Shown in pieces: positions 26,529 to 36,318 of a DNA stretch of 64,000 nt; within the stretch, counting starts at the first letter, position 1; each line of letters opens with the position of its first letter. The translations under genes and the position numbers were made by a program. The notes under the pieces were generated by a model. That model was not told the origin of the DNA. It ran no database searches and worked only from the letters and a program-made list of their open reading frames with translations. Origin of the DNA: Fodinibius salipaludis (lineage in GTDB: Bacteria; Bacteroidota; Rhodothermia; Balneolales; Balneolaceae); contig NZ_NSKE01000009.1 of the NCBI RefSeq assembly GCF_002287075.1, forward strand, positions 83,312 through 147,311, written 5' to 3'.

Positions 26529-27512
26529 TTACTTACGATAAGTAACAGTATTAATTGCATCTATTACCTGGTCCGGACTTGGTAACCACTCATCAAACAA
26601 ATTCTTAGCAAAGGGCGCATTTGTATCCGGAAGCGTTACCCGCTGTACAGGGGCATCGAGATAGTCAAACGCCTCGCGCTGAATCAAGTATCCAACCTCG
26701 GCCGCCAACCCGCCAAACGGATGTGCTTCATCCACAATTACACAGCGGTTTGTTTTACGGATTGATTTCACAATCGTTTCAATGTCCAGTGGTTTTACCG
26801 TACGAGGATCAATAATTTCCACATCTACATCCTCCTTGGCCAGCTTTTCAGCCGCTTGGGTAGCAACGTGATACATCTTTCCATGTGCAACAACCGTTAC
26901 GTCACTTCCCTCACGTTTCACCTTGGCCTTACCGATCGGAATGGTAAAATCATCTTCCTCGGGCACTTCACCTTTAAGGCCGTACATCTGCTCCGATTCC
27001 ATAAAAAGCACCGGGTTGTCATCCCGAATAGCCGACTTCAACAATCCTTTGGCATCAGCCGGTTCAGAAGTATAAATCACTTTGAGTCCGGGAAAATGTG
27101 CATACATCGAATCATACGAAACCGAGTGCGTTGCACTCAACTGTCCCGCCGATGCATTGGGCCCCCGAAATACGATCGGAACCTCAACCTGCCCGCCAGT
27201 CATATACCGCGCCTTCGAAGCATGATTAATAATCTGATCAGCAGCCAGCACGGCAAAGTTAAAGGTCATAAACTCCACGATGGGACGCAGTCCGTTCATT
27301 GCTGCACCCACTCCGATGCCGGCAAAACCAAGCTCCGAAATAGGTGTGTCAATCATACGTTTTGATCCATATTTATCGAGCAGACCTTCGGTTACCTTAT
27401 AGGCTCCGTCGTATTCAGCGACTTCTTCACCCATCACAAAAATATCTTCATCCTGGGACATCTCTTCATCAATTGCAGCCCGGATTGCTTCTCTGAATTG
27501 TAACTCAGCCAT
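26529..27512 (-). CDS. pdhB: Pyruvate dehydrogenase E1 beta subunit
   Basis: 327 residues. Opens AELQFREAIRAAIDEEMSQDEDIFVMGEEVAEYDGAYKV; the pattern GLLDKYGSKRMIDTPISELGFAGIGVGAA and EFMTFNFAVLAADQIINHASKARYM is typical of the E1 beta pyrimidine-binding domain. The transketolase C-terminal domain follows (VKPLDIETIVKSI). Forms the heterotetrameric thiamine-diphosphate enzyme with the alpha subunit encoded 54 nt upstream. Confidence 0.96.
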   Translation of the reverse strand: MAELQFREAIRAAIDEEMSQDEDIFVMGEEVAEYDGAYKVTEGLLDKYGSKRMIDTPISELGFAGIGVGAAMNGLRPIVEFMTFNFAVLAADQIINHASKARYMTGGQVEVPIVFRGPNASAGQLSATHSVSYDSMYAHFPGLKVIYTSEPADAKGLLKSAIRDDNPVLFMESEQMYGLKGEVPEEDDFTIPIGKAKVKREGSDVTVVAHGKMYHVATQAAEKLAKEDVDVEIIDPRTVKPLDIETIVKSIRKTNRCVIVDEAHPFGGLAAEVGYLIQREAFDYLDAPVQRVTLPDTNAPFAKNLFDEWLPSPDQVIDAINTVTYRK

Positions 27513-27566
27513 TTCTATATAGTTATTTCAAAAATTGTCAATTCGCAGTTTTCTAAATTCTATATC

Positions 27567-28673
27567 CTATTTATGGAAAGGATAATCATCTTCAGCAAAC
27601 ATGTGATCGTAAAGCGCTTCTTTTTCGGGGAAATCGCTCTCCTCAGCAAAATCGATCGCTTCCATCACCGTATCTTCCACACTATCCTCAATTTCTTCTG
27701 CCTTGTCTTCATCAATAATATCTTCATCCAACAAGTAATTTTTAATACGCGCTACCGGATCGAGCTCTTCGTATTCCTCGAGCTCATCACTTGTACGATA
27801 TTTCATCGGATCAGACATCGAGTGACCGCGATAACGATAGGTACGAATCTCCACAAACCAAGGTTCTGAGTTTTCTCGAACATCGGCAGCAATTTCTTTC
27901 ATATTTTCATAAACAGTGAGCACGTCCATGCCGTTAATGACTCTTTTCTTCATATTGAACCCATCAGCGCGATCCACAATCTCACCGGTAGAGTGTCGAT
28001 GTACGGCCGTACCCATTGCGTACCCGTTGTTTTCTACGGCATAAATGCAAGGCAACCCCCAATTCTGACTCATATTTAACGTTTCGTGCAGGGCACCCTG
28101 TGGTACAGCTCCATCGCCAAGGAAACAAGCAGTAACACGGTTATTTTGCTTGTATTTATTGGCAAAGGCGATTCCTCCTCCAAGAGGAATATGTCCGCCT
28201 ACAATTCCGTATCCGCCCCAAAAATGCTCATCTACATTGGCAAAGTGCATCGAACCGCCCTTCCCTTTCGAGCAGCCGGTCACTTTTCCATAGAGCTCAG
28301 CCATTCCTTCTTTAGGAGACACACCGCGAACCAACCCCCAGCCATGATCGCGATAAGCCGTAATAATATCATCGTCATTATTCAGGGCGTAAGTCGTTCC
28401 CGTAGAAATTGCCTCCTGCCCCATATAGAGGTGAAGGAATCCACCGAACTTCCCTTTTTGATACATCTGCATAGCGCGCTCCTCAAACCGGCGCTGCAAA
28501 TACATCTGCTCAAACATATCGACGACGTCATCGTCTAATAAGTCGAGATCACTATGTTTTTTTTCTGTGGGATCGGGCAATTCCGTACTACGAACAATTT
28601 CTCCGTTGGTTCGGATACCAGTCCCTTTTGGGGTAAACGTAACTTTTTCTGCGTTTTTTTCTTTTTTAGCCAT
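27567..28673 (-). CDS. pdhA: Pyruvate dehydrogenase E1 alpha subunit
   Basis: 368 residues, with about 45 extra charged N-terminal residues. Decarboxylates pyruvate using thiamine diphosphate. MYLQRRFEERAMQMYQKGK, GFLHLYMGQEA, the ThDP/Mg motif GDGAVPQGALHETLNMSQNW ending in ENNGYAMGT, and the phosphorylation-loop region YRGHSMSDPMKYRT are clear. First gene of the cluster; an inverted repeat lies 9 nt before its ATG. Confidence 0.96.
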   Translation of the reverse strand: MAKKEKNAEKVTFTPKGTGIRTNGEIVRSTELPDPTEKKHSDLDLLDDDVVDMFEQMYLQRRFEERAMQMYQKGKFGGFLHLYMGQEAISTGTTYALNNDDDIITAYRDHGWGLVRGVSPKEGMAELYGKVTGCSKGKGGSMHFANVDEHFWGGYGIVGGHIPLGGGIAFANKYKQNNRVTACFLGDGAVPQGALHETLNMSQNWGLPCIYAVENNGYAMGTAVHRHSTGEIVDRADGFNMKKRVINGMDVLTVYENMKEIAADVRENSEPWFVEIRTYRYRGHSMSDPMKYRTSDELEEYEELDPVARIKNYLLDEDIIDEDKAEEIEDSVEDTVMEAIDFAEESDFPEKEALYDHMFAEDDYPFHK

Positions 28674-28682
28674 AATATCTTT

Positions 28683-28702
28683 TAACAGCAGGTTAGCTGT
28701 TA
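28683..28702. promoter_or_regulatory. Inverted repeat in the pdhA leader
   Basis: TAACAGC (28683-28689), a 6-nt spacer, GCTGTTA (28696-28702), starting 9 nt from the pdhA start codon. It could be an operator or an mRNA hairpin near the ribosome site. Nothing in the window indicates the regulator. Confidence 0.35.
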
Positions 28703-28780
28703 CAACGTTTCAATTGAAAATTTCTATCAACTTACGGTCAGAAAATATACCTAAAATTATGGAAGATTACAGGTAATCAG

Positions 28781-31450
28781 TTAATCTAAATGTTTGTTGA
28801 TTATTGCCGGAAGCTGATCAAATAATTCCTTCAGCTTTTCGGGCTTTCGTCCGCCAGCGGTAGCCAGGTTCGGCTGTCCGCCGCCACCGCCACCCAGCAT
28901 CTGTCCGAGTTCACCAACCAGAACACCAGCCTTTAATTCTTTTTCTTTAATCAGATCATCAGTTACAGCCGCCATCACATACACTTTTTCTTCTTCAGAA
29001 TCTTTGGCACCGAGGACTGTAACTGTTCCCTCTTTCCGTTTATCGAGTGATTCATACCCCAGCTGCTTCAACAGATCCATATCCGCATGAGGCACTTCAC
29101 CAGACACCAATTTGATACCGTTATTTAGCTCCCGGGCATTTTGAATAAGCCCATCCAGCTTGGAAGCACTTTGTTGCTTGCGCAATTCCTCCACCTCCTT
29201 CTCCAGCTCTTTACGCTCCTCAATAAGCTGGTGAATATCACGCACCAGATCCTGGCTCTGTCCTATCTCCGAGCGAATTTTCTGCACCAGCTCGTTTTCC
29301 CGGCGTAAATATTCATCCACACTTTTGCCCACTTTGGCTTCGATGCGACGGATCCCGGCCGCAGCTGATGATTCGCCGGTAAAACGGAAGTAGCCAATTT
29401 CACCGGTGGCATCCACATGCGTTCCGCCACAAAGCTCCATCGAATAATCGGGATCAAAAGAAATTACGCGTACTTTATCCCCGTACTTCTCACCAAAGAG
29501 CATGGTAGCCCCACGCTCTTTTGCCTCATCAATAGGCACATTGCGATCTTCTTGTTTGGGGATATTCTGCTGGATTCGTTCGTTAACGATTCCTTCAATC
29601 TGATTAAGTTCTTTATTTGTAATCTGCTCATAATGTGAAAAATCGAACCGCAAATGTTGCTCATCAACCAGCGATCCCTTCTGCGCAATGTGGTCACCCA
29701 GTACCTGCTTTAGAGCGGCATGAACCAAGTGGGTAGCGGAGTGGTGCTTTCTAATTTCCCCACGCCGGTCGCCATTGACCATCGCCTCCCACTCTCCACC
29801 GGGATCTTCAGGCAGCTTATCAACGACATGAATGTAACCGTCCGGCGATTTTTGCACGTCCAGCACCCGCAGGTGTTCATCGCCGTTACTGATGATACCC
29901 GTGTCGGCAACCTGCCCTCCGCTTTCGGCATAAAAGGGCGTTCTATCGAGGATAATAACCCCACGGTCATCTTCTTTGCGAAACATCTTAATATTCCCCC
30001 ATGCCGACAGTGAATCGTAACCTACGAACTCAAAGTCATCGGTATCGGTCACGGCAATCCAATCCTTGGAGGATGACTGATCAACATTGAAATTACCCGC
30101 AGCACGAGCACGTTCCTTCTGCTCTTTCATGCGCTTGTTAAATCCTTCTACATCGACTTCTACGCCGCGCTCACGAGCCATAAGCTGTGTCAGGTCGATG
30201 GGAAATCCGTACGTATCGTGCAGCTTAAAGGCATCTTCACCGGATATCTCATCCTTGCCTTCCGCCATTTCGTTGAACAACTCAATGCCCTGTCCCAGCG
30301 TATTTAAAAAACTTTTCTCTTCGGATTGAATAACATTCTGCACATAATCCTGCTGGTTAATAAGAACAGGAAATACCTCCTTAAACTGTTCCGCCAACGT
30401 TGGCACCAGTTTAAAGAAAAACGGGTTTTTCAGGTCTAACTTATCCCAGCCGTAACGGATGGCACGCCGTAAAATACGTCGAACTACAAATCCGCGACCT
30501 TCATTGCCGGGCGATACGCCATCAGCAATCGAAAAACTTACCGCTCGAATATGGTCGGCAATCACGCGCATTGCTATATCGATCTCTTCCTTATCACCAT
30601 AGGTAACGTCTGCCAGCTCACCAATTTTGTTGAGAAGCGGAGCGAAAAGGTCGGTATCGTAATTCGATTTTTTGCCCTGAAGTACAGCACAAATACGCTC
30701 AAAACCCATGCCGGTATCCACGTGCTGGGCAGGTAATTTTTCGAGCGAGCCGTCAGGCTGACGATTAAACTGAATAAAGACGAGATTCCAAATCTCCATG
30801 ACGCGCGGGTCATCCATATTCACGAGCTCAGCCCCATCTATCTCCTTGCGTTCCTCATCGGGACGAATATCCACATGCACTTCGGAACACGGACCGCACG
30901 GACCGGTTTCGCCCATTTCCCAAAAGTTGTCCTTCTTATCAAATTTCAAGATGTGATCGGGATCGATGGACGTTTCTTCTTCCCATAATTCAATAGACTC
31001 CTGATCTACCGGCAGTCCATCGTCTTCATCCCCTTCAAAAACAGTGGCATACAGCCGATCCGGATCAAGTCCCCATTCATCAACGAGCAGCTCCCATCCC
31101 CATCGAATAGCTTCGCGCTTAAAATAATCACCAAACGACCAGTTACCGAGCATTTCAAAAAGCGTGTGGTGATAGGTGTCATACCCCACTTCCTCGAGGT
31201 CGTTATGCTTTCCACTGACACGAATACACCGCTGACTATCTACCGCGCGCTGCCAAGTTTCCCCTTCCTTTTCATAACCAGATTGTTCATCCAGAAAAAT
31301 CGGCTTAAACTGATTCATCCCTGCATTTGTGAACAACAAAGTGGGGTCATTCTGGGGTACAACCGGAGCACTTGGAACAATCAGATGATTTTTTTCTTTG
31401 AAAAAGTCCAGAAATTCCTGGCGAATTTGTGCAGAGCTCTTGTGGGACAT
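28781..31450 (-). CDS. alaS: Alanyl-tRNA synthetase
   Basis: 889 residues, full length. Charges tRNA-Ala. Class II core with NAGMNQFKPIF and GDYFKREAI; the editing domain carries HHSATHLVHAAL and the zinc-binding CGGTHVDATG at about 670. The C-terminal DHHA1 domain ends with the Gly-rich VLVGELGQMLGGGGGGQPNLATAGG. Stands alone on the minus strand. Confidence 0.98.
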   Translation of the reverse strand: MSHKSSAQIRQEFLDFFKEKNHLIVPSAPVVPQNDPTLLFTNAGMNQFKPIFLDEQSGYEKEGETWQRAVDSQRCIRVSGKHNDLEEVGYDTYHHTLFEMLGNWSFGDYFKREAIRWGWELLVDEWGLDPDRLYATVFEGDEDDGLPVDQESIELWEEETSIDPDHILKFDKKDNFWEMGETGPCGPCSEVHVDIRPDEERKEIDGAELVNMDDPRVMEIWNLVFIQFNRQPDGSLEKLPAQHVDTGMGFERICAVLQGKKSNYDTDLFAPLLNKIGELADVTYGDKEEIDIAMRVIADHIRAVSFSIADGVSPGNEGRGFVVRRILRRAIRYGWDKLDLKNPFFFKLVPTLAEQFKEVFPVLINQQDYVQNVIQSEEKSFLNTLGQGIELFNEMAEGKDEISGEDAFKLHDTYGFPIDLTQLMARERGVEVDVEGFNKRMKEQKERARAAGNFNVDQSSSKDWIAVTDTDDFEFVGYDSLSAWGNIKMFRKEDDRGVIILDRTPFYAESGGQVADTGIISNGDEHLRVLDVQKSPDGYIHVVDKLPEDPGGEWEAMVNGDRRGEIRKHHSATHLVHAALKQVLGDHIAQKGSLVDEQHLRFDFSHYEQITNKELNQIEGIVNERIQQNIPKQEDRNVPIDEAKERGATMLFGEKYGDKVRVISFDPDYSMELCGGTHVDATGEIGYFRFTGESSAAAGIRRIEAKVGKSVDEYLRRENELVQKIRSEIGQSQDLVRDIHQLIEERKELEKEVEELRKQQSASKLDGLIQNARELNNGIKLVSGEVPHADMDLLKQLGYESLDKRKEGTVTVLGAKDSEEEKVYVMAAVTDDLIKEKELKAGVLVGELGQMLGGGGGGQPNLATAGGRKPEKLKELFDQLPAIINKHLD

Positions 31451-31618
31451 CAGTTTTATTTACCTTAATTGTATATTATTCAGACCGTTGAAAATAGCAA
31501 AAATAAGTGTTGAACTCATCTTAAAAACGAATCAACTAAAAGCCCCTGTTGCACAGGGTCGTCTGCCATAATAAATTGCGTTCATTTAACTGTCATTAAA
31601 ATCAAAAATAACATTAAC

Positions 31619-32203
31619 ATGCGTCCCATTATTAATAATTTTCTGCGTGGGCTATTACTTGTTTTTCCAATCGTAGCAACCATCTATGTCATCTTTTCCG
31701 CTATCCGTTGGTCGAACAACTTTTTTAATAATCTGCTTTTTGAATGGCTGAGTATTGACATTCCGGGATTGGGCATTATCACTGTTTTCTTTGGTATTTC
31801 AGCCATTGGATACATCTTTTCGAGAGCTATCACCAAGCCTATTGTCACATACTTTGAGCGATTCTTTAAAAAAGTTCCTTTCATCAAAATTATCTACACT
31901 TCACTCAAAGAACTTACCGAAGCATTTGTTGGTGATAAAAAGCGTTTTAATAAACCCGTTATCATTGACTTGGGAGGTATGGAAGCCAAACGTATTGGAT
32001 TTGTAACTCAAAAAGATTTAAGAGTATTGGGAGTTGAAGAGGTTGAGGATATGGTCGCTGTTTACTGTCCACATTCCTATAACTTTTCCGGCAATTTGTT
32101 TTTAATACCTGCCAAAAATGTCACTCCCATTGACTTCAATTCTTCTGATGTAATGAAGTACATTGTCTCCGGCGGCGTTACAAATATGACTGACAATAAA
32201 TAA
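31619..32203 (+). CDS. DUF502 membrane protein
   Basis: 194 residues. Two transmembrane helices (about 10-27 and 49-70: GLLLVFPIVATIYVIFSAI; GIITVFFGISAIGYIFS), then the DUF502 core KPIVTYFERFFKKVPFIKIIYTSLKEL, VIIDLGGMEAKRIGFVT and a conserved NLFLIPAKNVTPIDFNSSDV. The family is widespread and uncharacterised in most bacteria; related plant proteins bind membranes. Confidence 0.88.
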   Translation: MRPIINNFLRGLLLVFPIVATIYVIFSAIRWSNNFFNNLLFEWLSIDIPGLGIITVFFGISAIGYIFSRAITKPIVTYFERFFKKVPFIKIIYTSLKELTEAFVGDKKRFNKPVIIDLGGMEAKRIGFVTQKDLRVLGVEEVEDMVAVYCPHSYNFSGNLFLIPAKNVTPIDFNSSDVMKYIVSGGVTNMTDNK

Positions 32204-32240
32204 GTACCCTACAATAGATAAACAGCAATTGGTCGCCAAA

Positions 32241-33167
32241 TCAATAAACTTCAACAAAGGTACGGGCAGAAGATTTAACGTATCTTTTTAGATCTCTGTC
32301 GTCCCACTCATCGGGCATTTTGCCGGATGCCGGTTCACGAACATCCAGATACTGTGTGAGTCCTTTTTTAGCTAATGACCGATAAATACCACTTTCCATC
32401 CCTTTAAGTCCACAAATATACATCAAAGTATTCTCCTGCTCCATAAGAGGATCAAGTAACTCGGCCTCATCCCACAAACAGGTTTGAACATATTTTTTGG
32501 TACCGTCCGGACGTCGATCTTCACGGGAAATGTGGGGTAGGTAATGAAAATTATCGTATTCCTCATTCAAAGATTCAAAGTAATCAGCATAAAGCAAATC
32601 TGTTCGATAAGCACAGCCAAATATCAGGACAATTTCATTTTCGAAACCGTTGTCAAGAAGTTCTTTAATCATTCCCCGGTAGGGAGCAATACCCGTTCCT
32701 GTAGCAAAAAAAACATAATTAAAATCAGTGGCATTTTCGGGCAGTAGAAAACGCCGTCCGCTGGGTCCGGTCATTTTAACCTTATCACCGGGTTGCAGAT
32801 CTGCAAGATAATTGGAACAAACTCCCAGATAAAGCTCATTATTATCAAACTCTTCGATCGTTCGTTTAACGGTAGTTGATATCAGATGGGATTTGCCGCC
32901 CTCCCCTTTTGTAGGAGATGCCACCGAATAAAGCCGCAATTTATAATCGCGTCCCTTTTCATTTTTACCGGGGGGTAAAATACCAATGGACTGCCCCACA
33001 CGAACGTGGCCTTCCAAATCTGTTCCGGAAATATCGAAAGTCACATGACGTACAAAGTTGGGACTACTTTCTTTAGTACAAATCCTGTTTTCAACAATGG
33101 GAGCCTCAACAGGGTCTTTGGGTGTATAGATATTTAATTCTACTTCTGGGAGTTTAATCTCCGGCAT
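32241..33167 (-). CDS. Ferredoxin--NADP+ reductase, plant type
   Basis: 308 residues. FAD domain with RLYSVASPT (FAD binding) and VCSNYLADLQPGDKVKMTGPSGR; NADP domain with FFATGTGIAPYRGMIKEL, FGCAYRTDLLYADYF, MYICGLKGMESGI and a C-terminal Val-Tyr in the place of the stacking Tyr. Moves electrons between ferredoxin and NADP(H) in the cytoplasm. It stands alone and could also act with another electron carrier. Confidence 0.9.
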   Translation of the reverse strand: MPEIKLPEVELNIYTPKDPVEAPIVENRICTKESSPNFVRHVTFDISGTDLEGHVRVGQSIGILPPGKNEKGRDYKLRLYSVASPTKGEGGKSHLISTTVKRTIEEFDNNELYLGVCSNYLADLQPGDKVKMTGPSGRRFLLPENATDFNYVFFATGTGIAPYRGMIKELLDNGFENEIVLIFGCAYRTDLLYADYFESLNEEYDNFHYLPHISREDRRPDGTKKYVQTCLWDEAELLDPLMEQENTLMYICGLKGMESGIYRSLAKKGLTQYLDVREPASGKMPDEWDDRDLKRYVKSSARTFVEVY

Positions 33168-33370
33168 AACTGTTATTTGAGAACGTTATTTAGATCTGAT
33201 TTAAACGGCTATGAACTTGTAAATGTTCAGCCAAAATTACAAGCGAATTTTACGATCATTACAGCTTAGGAAAACCACCTTCCATAAAGAACTAAGTTAG
33301 AGTAAACGCTTTCAAAGTTGAGATCAAAATGCAAAAATAAATTCAGCATGACATATTATTTCTATTAAAT

Positions 33371-33400
33371 AAAAAAGGTCCGCCAATCAGGCGGACCTTT
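33371..33400 (-). terminator. Terminator of the outer-membrane barrel gene
   Basis: AAAGGTCCGCC / GGCGGACCTTT, 11-bp stem with a 5-nt loop. On the minus strand it is followed by a T-run; 21 nt past the gene's stop. Confidence 0.9.
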
Positions 33401-33421
33401 ACTCAAGTAGCTATACCAAAA

Positions 33422-34000
33422 TTATAGGTAGAGCATCAGACCGGCTGTGAATACATTCCCGTTATAATTGGTGTTATCAGTGCTCACTTCATTCTCGTTG
33501 GGATTTAGAAACAAATAACGATAGTCGAAGTTGAGAGCTGCATTTTCATTGATAGGCAGCTCTACTCCAAAGCCGAGGTGATAGCCGAAGTTAAATTCAT
33601 TATCGACGTCATCAACAACTCCTTCAAATTCATAAATGGTGTAGTAGGCTCCTAAACCTGCAACACCGTAAGGAGCAAAATTCTTACTTACTGGCAAAAA
33701 CATGAGTGCAGAGGCAGTCACCGGCACAAACTTCGTTTCGAAAGATTGTCCCCCGATGTTGTACTCCTGACCTGCATAATATTCAACTGATCCCTCTACA
33801 CCAAGTACCGATCCAAGACGTGCACGGGTTTGAGCACCAAAATAAAAATTTCCATTATCAGCATCATTGGCCTTGTAGTATCCCAAACGTGGACCAATGC
33901 CCAAAGTGTTTTTTATTGTTGCATCGGATGATGTTTGGGCTTCTACAGCCATCGGTGCAAATATAAAAGCAATAAGCGGTAACAGTAATAATTTTCTCAT
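33422..34000 (-). CDS. Outer-membrane beta-barrel protein
   Basis: 192 residues. Signal peptide MRKLLLLPLIAFIFAPMAVEAQ, then alternating beta strands (GIGPRLGYYKANDADNGNFYFGAQTRARLG, GVEGSVEYYAGQEY, PYGVAGLGAYYTIY, FGYHLGFGVELPINENAALNFDYRYLF), ending in an aromatic/hydrophobic strand GNVFTAGLMLYL as barrels do. About eight strands, like small OmpA/OmpW barrels; function unknown. I use the ATG at 33998-34000, just before the signal peptide, rather than a TTG ten codons upstream. A strong inverted repeat lies 8 nt before this start. Confidence 0.82.
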   Translation of the reverse strand: MRKLLLLPLIAFIFAPMAVEAQTSSDATIKNTLGIGPRLGYYKANDADNGNFYFGAQTRARLGSVLGVEGSVEYYAGQEYNIGGQSFETKFVPVTASALMFLPVSKNFAPYGVAGLGAYYTIYEFEGVVDDVDNEFNFGYHLGFGVELPINENAALNFDYRYLFLNPNENEVSTDNTNYNGNVFTAGLMLYL

Positions 34001-34324
34001 AATAAATTTAATTGGTTGAAATTCAACCAATTATAAAAAAGAAAACTACTTTTTGTTCCCCGACTTTTCTAAATCGAATAGGAAGATCTACTTTGAATAT
34101 AGGATTCAGTAAACACCTTAAGCGCTATGTATTTATGAATAAATACCAATCCGGTTGTGGCAGGATCACTGCTATAACAGTATTTTCGGGATTGTCATAA
34201 CAACCATTGGCAAGTAATATTCAGAGCTATACCCTAACTCCATCTTCATAGGAAGACAACCCCAAAACCCAAGTGGCATTCATCCTGGAACTCTACATCA
34301 GGTAAAAAGTTGTTCCTACTCTCT
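34001..34324. other. Intergenic region upstream of the barrel gene
   Basis: Contains the inverted repeat at 34009-34033, immediately before the barrel gene. The rest shows no gene or RNA that I recognise. Confidence 0.5.
34009..34033. promoter_or_regulatory. Perfect 12+1+12 inverted repeat before the barrel gene
   Basis: TAATTGGTTGAA (34009-34020), one base, TTCAACCAATTA (34022-34033). It starts 8 nt from the ATG of the outer-membrane barrel gene. A perfect dyad of this length is unlikely by chance and is the shape of a dimeric repressor site, or a stem that masks the ribosome site in the mRNA. No regulator gene is adjacent. Confidence 0.65.
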
Positions 34325-34687
34325 TCAAGATGCTATATTGAAAGATTTGCTTAAATCAGATTCGGTAATTGGCTTAGATAGGAAATCGATATATTCGGTC
34401 ATTTCTATTTTCTCACGATGAGCTAAATCAGAATTACCGGATATATAAATAACTGGAATCGCCATTTTTTCCTGTATTTTACTCATGGCTTCAATCCCAT
34501 CGATTTCTCCTCTTAGGCGGATATCCATCAGAATAATATCGGGACTGAGTTCTAATGCCTTATCTATGGCCTCCTCTCCCGATGAAATTTTTTCAATGAC
34601 CTCATGCCCCATATTAGTAACCATGCGTTCAATTAGCATGGCAATAATCATCTCATCTTCAACGATTAATACTTTTTTTGTCTCCAT
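34325..34687 (-). CDS. Stand-alone response regulator receiver (CheY-like)
   Basis: 120 residues, one REC domain only. VLIVEDEMIIAMLIERM has the acidic pocket; the phosphate-accepting Asp is in DIILMDIRLRGEIDG, the switch Ser in YISGNSD and the Lys in FLSKPIT. The sequence type (VEDExIIA, MDIRLxGxxDGIE, YISGNSD) is that of receivers paired with histidine kinases of the HWE/HisKA_2 or hybrid type. No kinase or output gene is nearby, so its partner is elsewhere. I use the ATG at 34685-34687, not the TTG three codons upstream. Confidence 0.88.
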   Translation of the reverse strand: METKKVLIVEDEMIIAMLIERMVTNMGHEVIEKISSGEEAIDKALELSPDIILMDIRLRGEIDGIEAMSKIQEKMAIPVIYISGNSDLAHREKIEMTEYIDFLSKPITESDLSKSFNIAS

Positions 34688-34889
34688 AGAAGCCAACGGT
34701 ATATAATATTTCTTTAATATCTGTTTGCGTTAACAAGAGTATAATCATAACCTATTGTTACAAATCGGAACTACAAATATCGTATTAGTCCCATTAATCT
34801 CCCCTAATATATTTTCTTAAAAAAGTTGATGCTTCTTGGGCTCAGTGTATTGCCAACAGTAACTGACTATATTTGAAAAATCCCAAAAA

Positions 34890-35233
34890 ATGTTATGAAT
34901 TTACTTGGCAGGTTTCACTACTTATTTCGTAACATCGTTATTTGCCATAATTTGCAGCATTTCTGATTCCACTTCTGGCGGGAAAACGAGTAGCAGTGAA
35001 AATGAAGAAAAATCCAGCATCAACAACTTTATCATGATCTACCGATCGCCGATAGTGAAATTGAACTTTCAACCGCTAATGTAGCTTTCAGTTTCTATGA
35101 TAAGTTTGAAATGGAAACCGAATACGATAATGACAAAAACGTGGATGGTCCCGATTTTCTTAAAGAGTCCAACGATAAACCGGTAAGGCAACTCAAAGTG
35201 TATCAAGCGTCAAATTCCAATACCAAATTATAA
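34890..35233 (+). pseudogene. Decayed lipoprotein-like gene
   Basis: Two frames make one plausible protein. A hydrophobic start (TTYFVTSLFAIICSISDSTSGG) with a Cys, then a Ser/Glu linker (TSSSENEEKSSINNFIM), and after a frame change near 35035 a run DLPIADSEIELSTANVAFSF followed by YDKFEMETEYDNDKNVDG. Neither frame is open across the whole. The end overlaps the DUF389 gene. I read it as a frameshifted remnant of a small lipoprotein gene; the family is not recognised. Confidence 0.35.
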
Positions 35234-36215
35234 CAGCAAGAATTACCAACAGCGCTACCCATATCCCAATAGCGATACGAGTAGCCTTTTTTGCTTTTTC
35301 CACCTCCCACCAGCTACGGGGCTGAATTCCCTGTACTAAAAAGGTGAGTATTCCAGCCAAGTTGATACAGATAAGGTTAGTAGTGGTAAGAATCACTGAT
35401 CCTATTGCTAAATTCATATAACCCGCACCGAGCAACAAACCTACGTTAACCAACGGTGGCAGTAAGGCCACAGCCACCATCACGCCAACAATTGCAGCGG
35501 GAACACCACGAGTAAAAGCAAGAACTCCTGCACTACCTGCAGCCAGTGCAATGGTTATATCACCCAAATTTACATTTGTTTTGTTGATAAGCTGCTGTGA
35601 ATCCAAGTCGACCTGCATTATTAATCCCATCACAAAAGCCAAAGCAACTGACGCCAATAGTCCTGCAATATTTGTTTTGAGCGACTGCCATCCCAAATCG
35701 AGATCACCCAGGGTAACGGATAAAGCCATAGATACATTGGGCCCCAACAATGGCGCAATAACCATCGCCCCAATGATTACAGCTACATCATCACGGACAA
35801 GTCCAACCCCTGCAACAAGCGTTGATAACAGTACCAATCCTATAAATACAGTATTTAACTCACTCCCGCTTGAAACATCCGAATAAAGTTCCTCACGACT
35901 TATTCGCCCGATGCTTTTTTCTTCGGATTCCTCTTGCTCTTCATCGGCTTCTTCCTCCTCTTTTTCATTGGGTTGTGGTAGAGTAGCTTGCACCTCAAAG
36001 AGCATGATCCGAAATCCTTCGATATGCGAAAATTTTTCGGTCAGTGCATCCGAAAGAGCTTCCGTACGGTTAGCATCAAGCAATATCCGTAATATTGAGT
36101 ACCCATCTTCCAAATTATCTGACCATACGCCCAAAATCTCTTTCTCTTCAACAAAAGTACGTGCTTTTTGGGCCGTCCCTGGTGGAGCAATAAGTTCCAG
36201 TACGCGATAATTCAT
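35193..36215 (-). CDS. DUF389 family membrane protein
   Basis: 340 residues. A soluble N-terminal domain (1-85, MNYRVLELIAPPGTAQKARTF), a Glu-rich linker (about 93-113), then about six transmembrane helices carrying the family motifs VIIGAMVIAPLLGPNVSMAL, AALAAGSAGVLAFTRG-like text and PAAIVGVMVAVALLPPLVNVGL. Function unknown; the family (TIGR00341 type) is widespread. Alone on its strand, with tmRNA upstream. Confidence 0.9.
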   Translation of the reverse strand: MNYRVLELIAPPGTAQKARTFVEEKEILGVWSDNLEDGYSILRILLDANRTEALSDALTEKFSHIEGFRIMLFEVQATLPQPNEKEEEEADEEQEESEEKSIGRISREELYSDVSSGSELNTVFIGLVLLSTLVAGVGLVRDDVAVIIGAMVIAPLLGPNVSMALSVTLGDLDLGWQSLKTNIAGLLASVALAFVMGLIMQVDLDSQQLINKTNVNLGDITIALAAGSAGVLAFTRGVPAAIVGVMVAVALLPPLVNVGLLLGAGYMNLAIGSVILTTTNLICINLAGILTFLVQGIQPRSWWEVEKAKKATRIAIGIWVALLVILAVIIWYWNLTLDTL

Positions 36216-36264
36216 CTACAAAATCTTTTTGATAATTTTCTATAGGGTACAAAGGAATTCGAAA

Positions 36265-36305
36265 AGTAAAAAATAAAAGCCTAACCCTGTTAAGGTTAGG
36301 CTTTT
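36265..36305 (-). terminator. Terminator of tmRNA
   Basis: AAAAGCCTAACC / GGTTAGGCTTTT with a 7-nt loop (36275-36305), followed on the minus strand by ATTTTTTAC. 14 nt past the tmRNA 3' end. Confidence 0.88.
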
Positions 36306-36318
36306 AAAGCTTTTTTTG

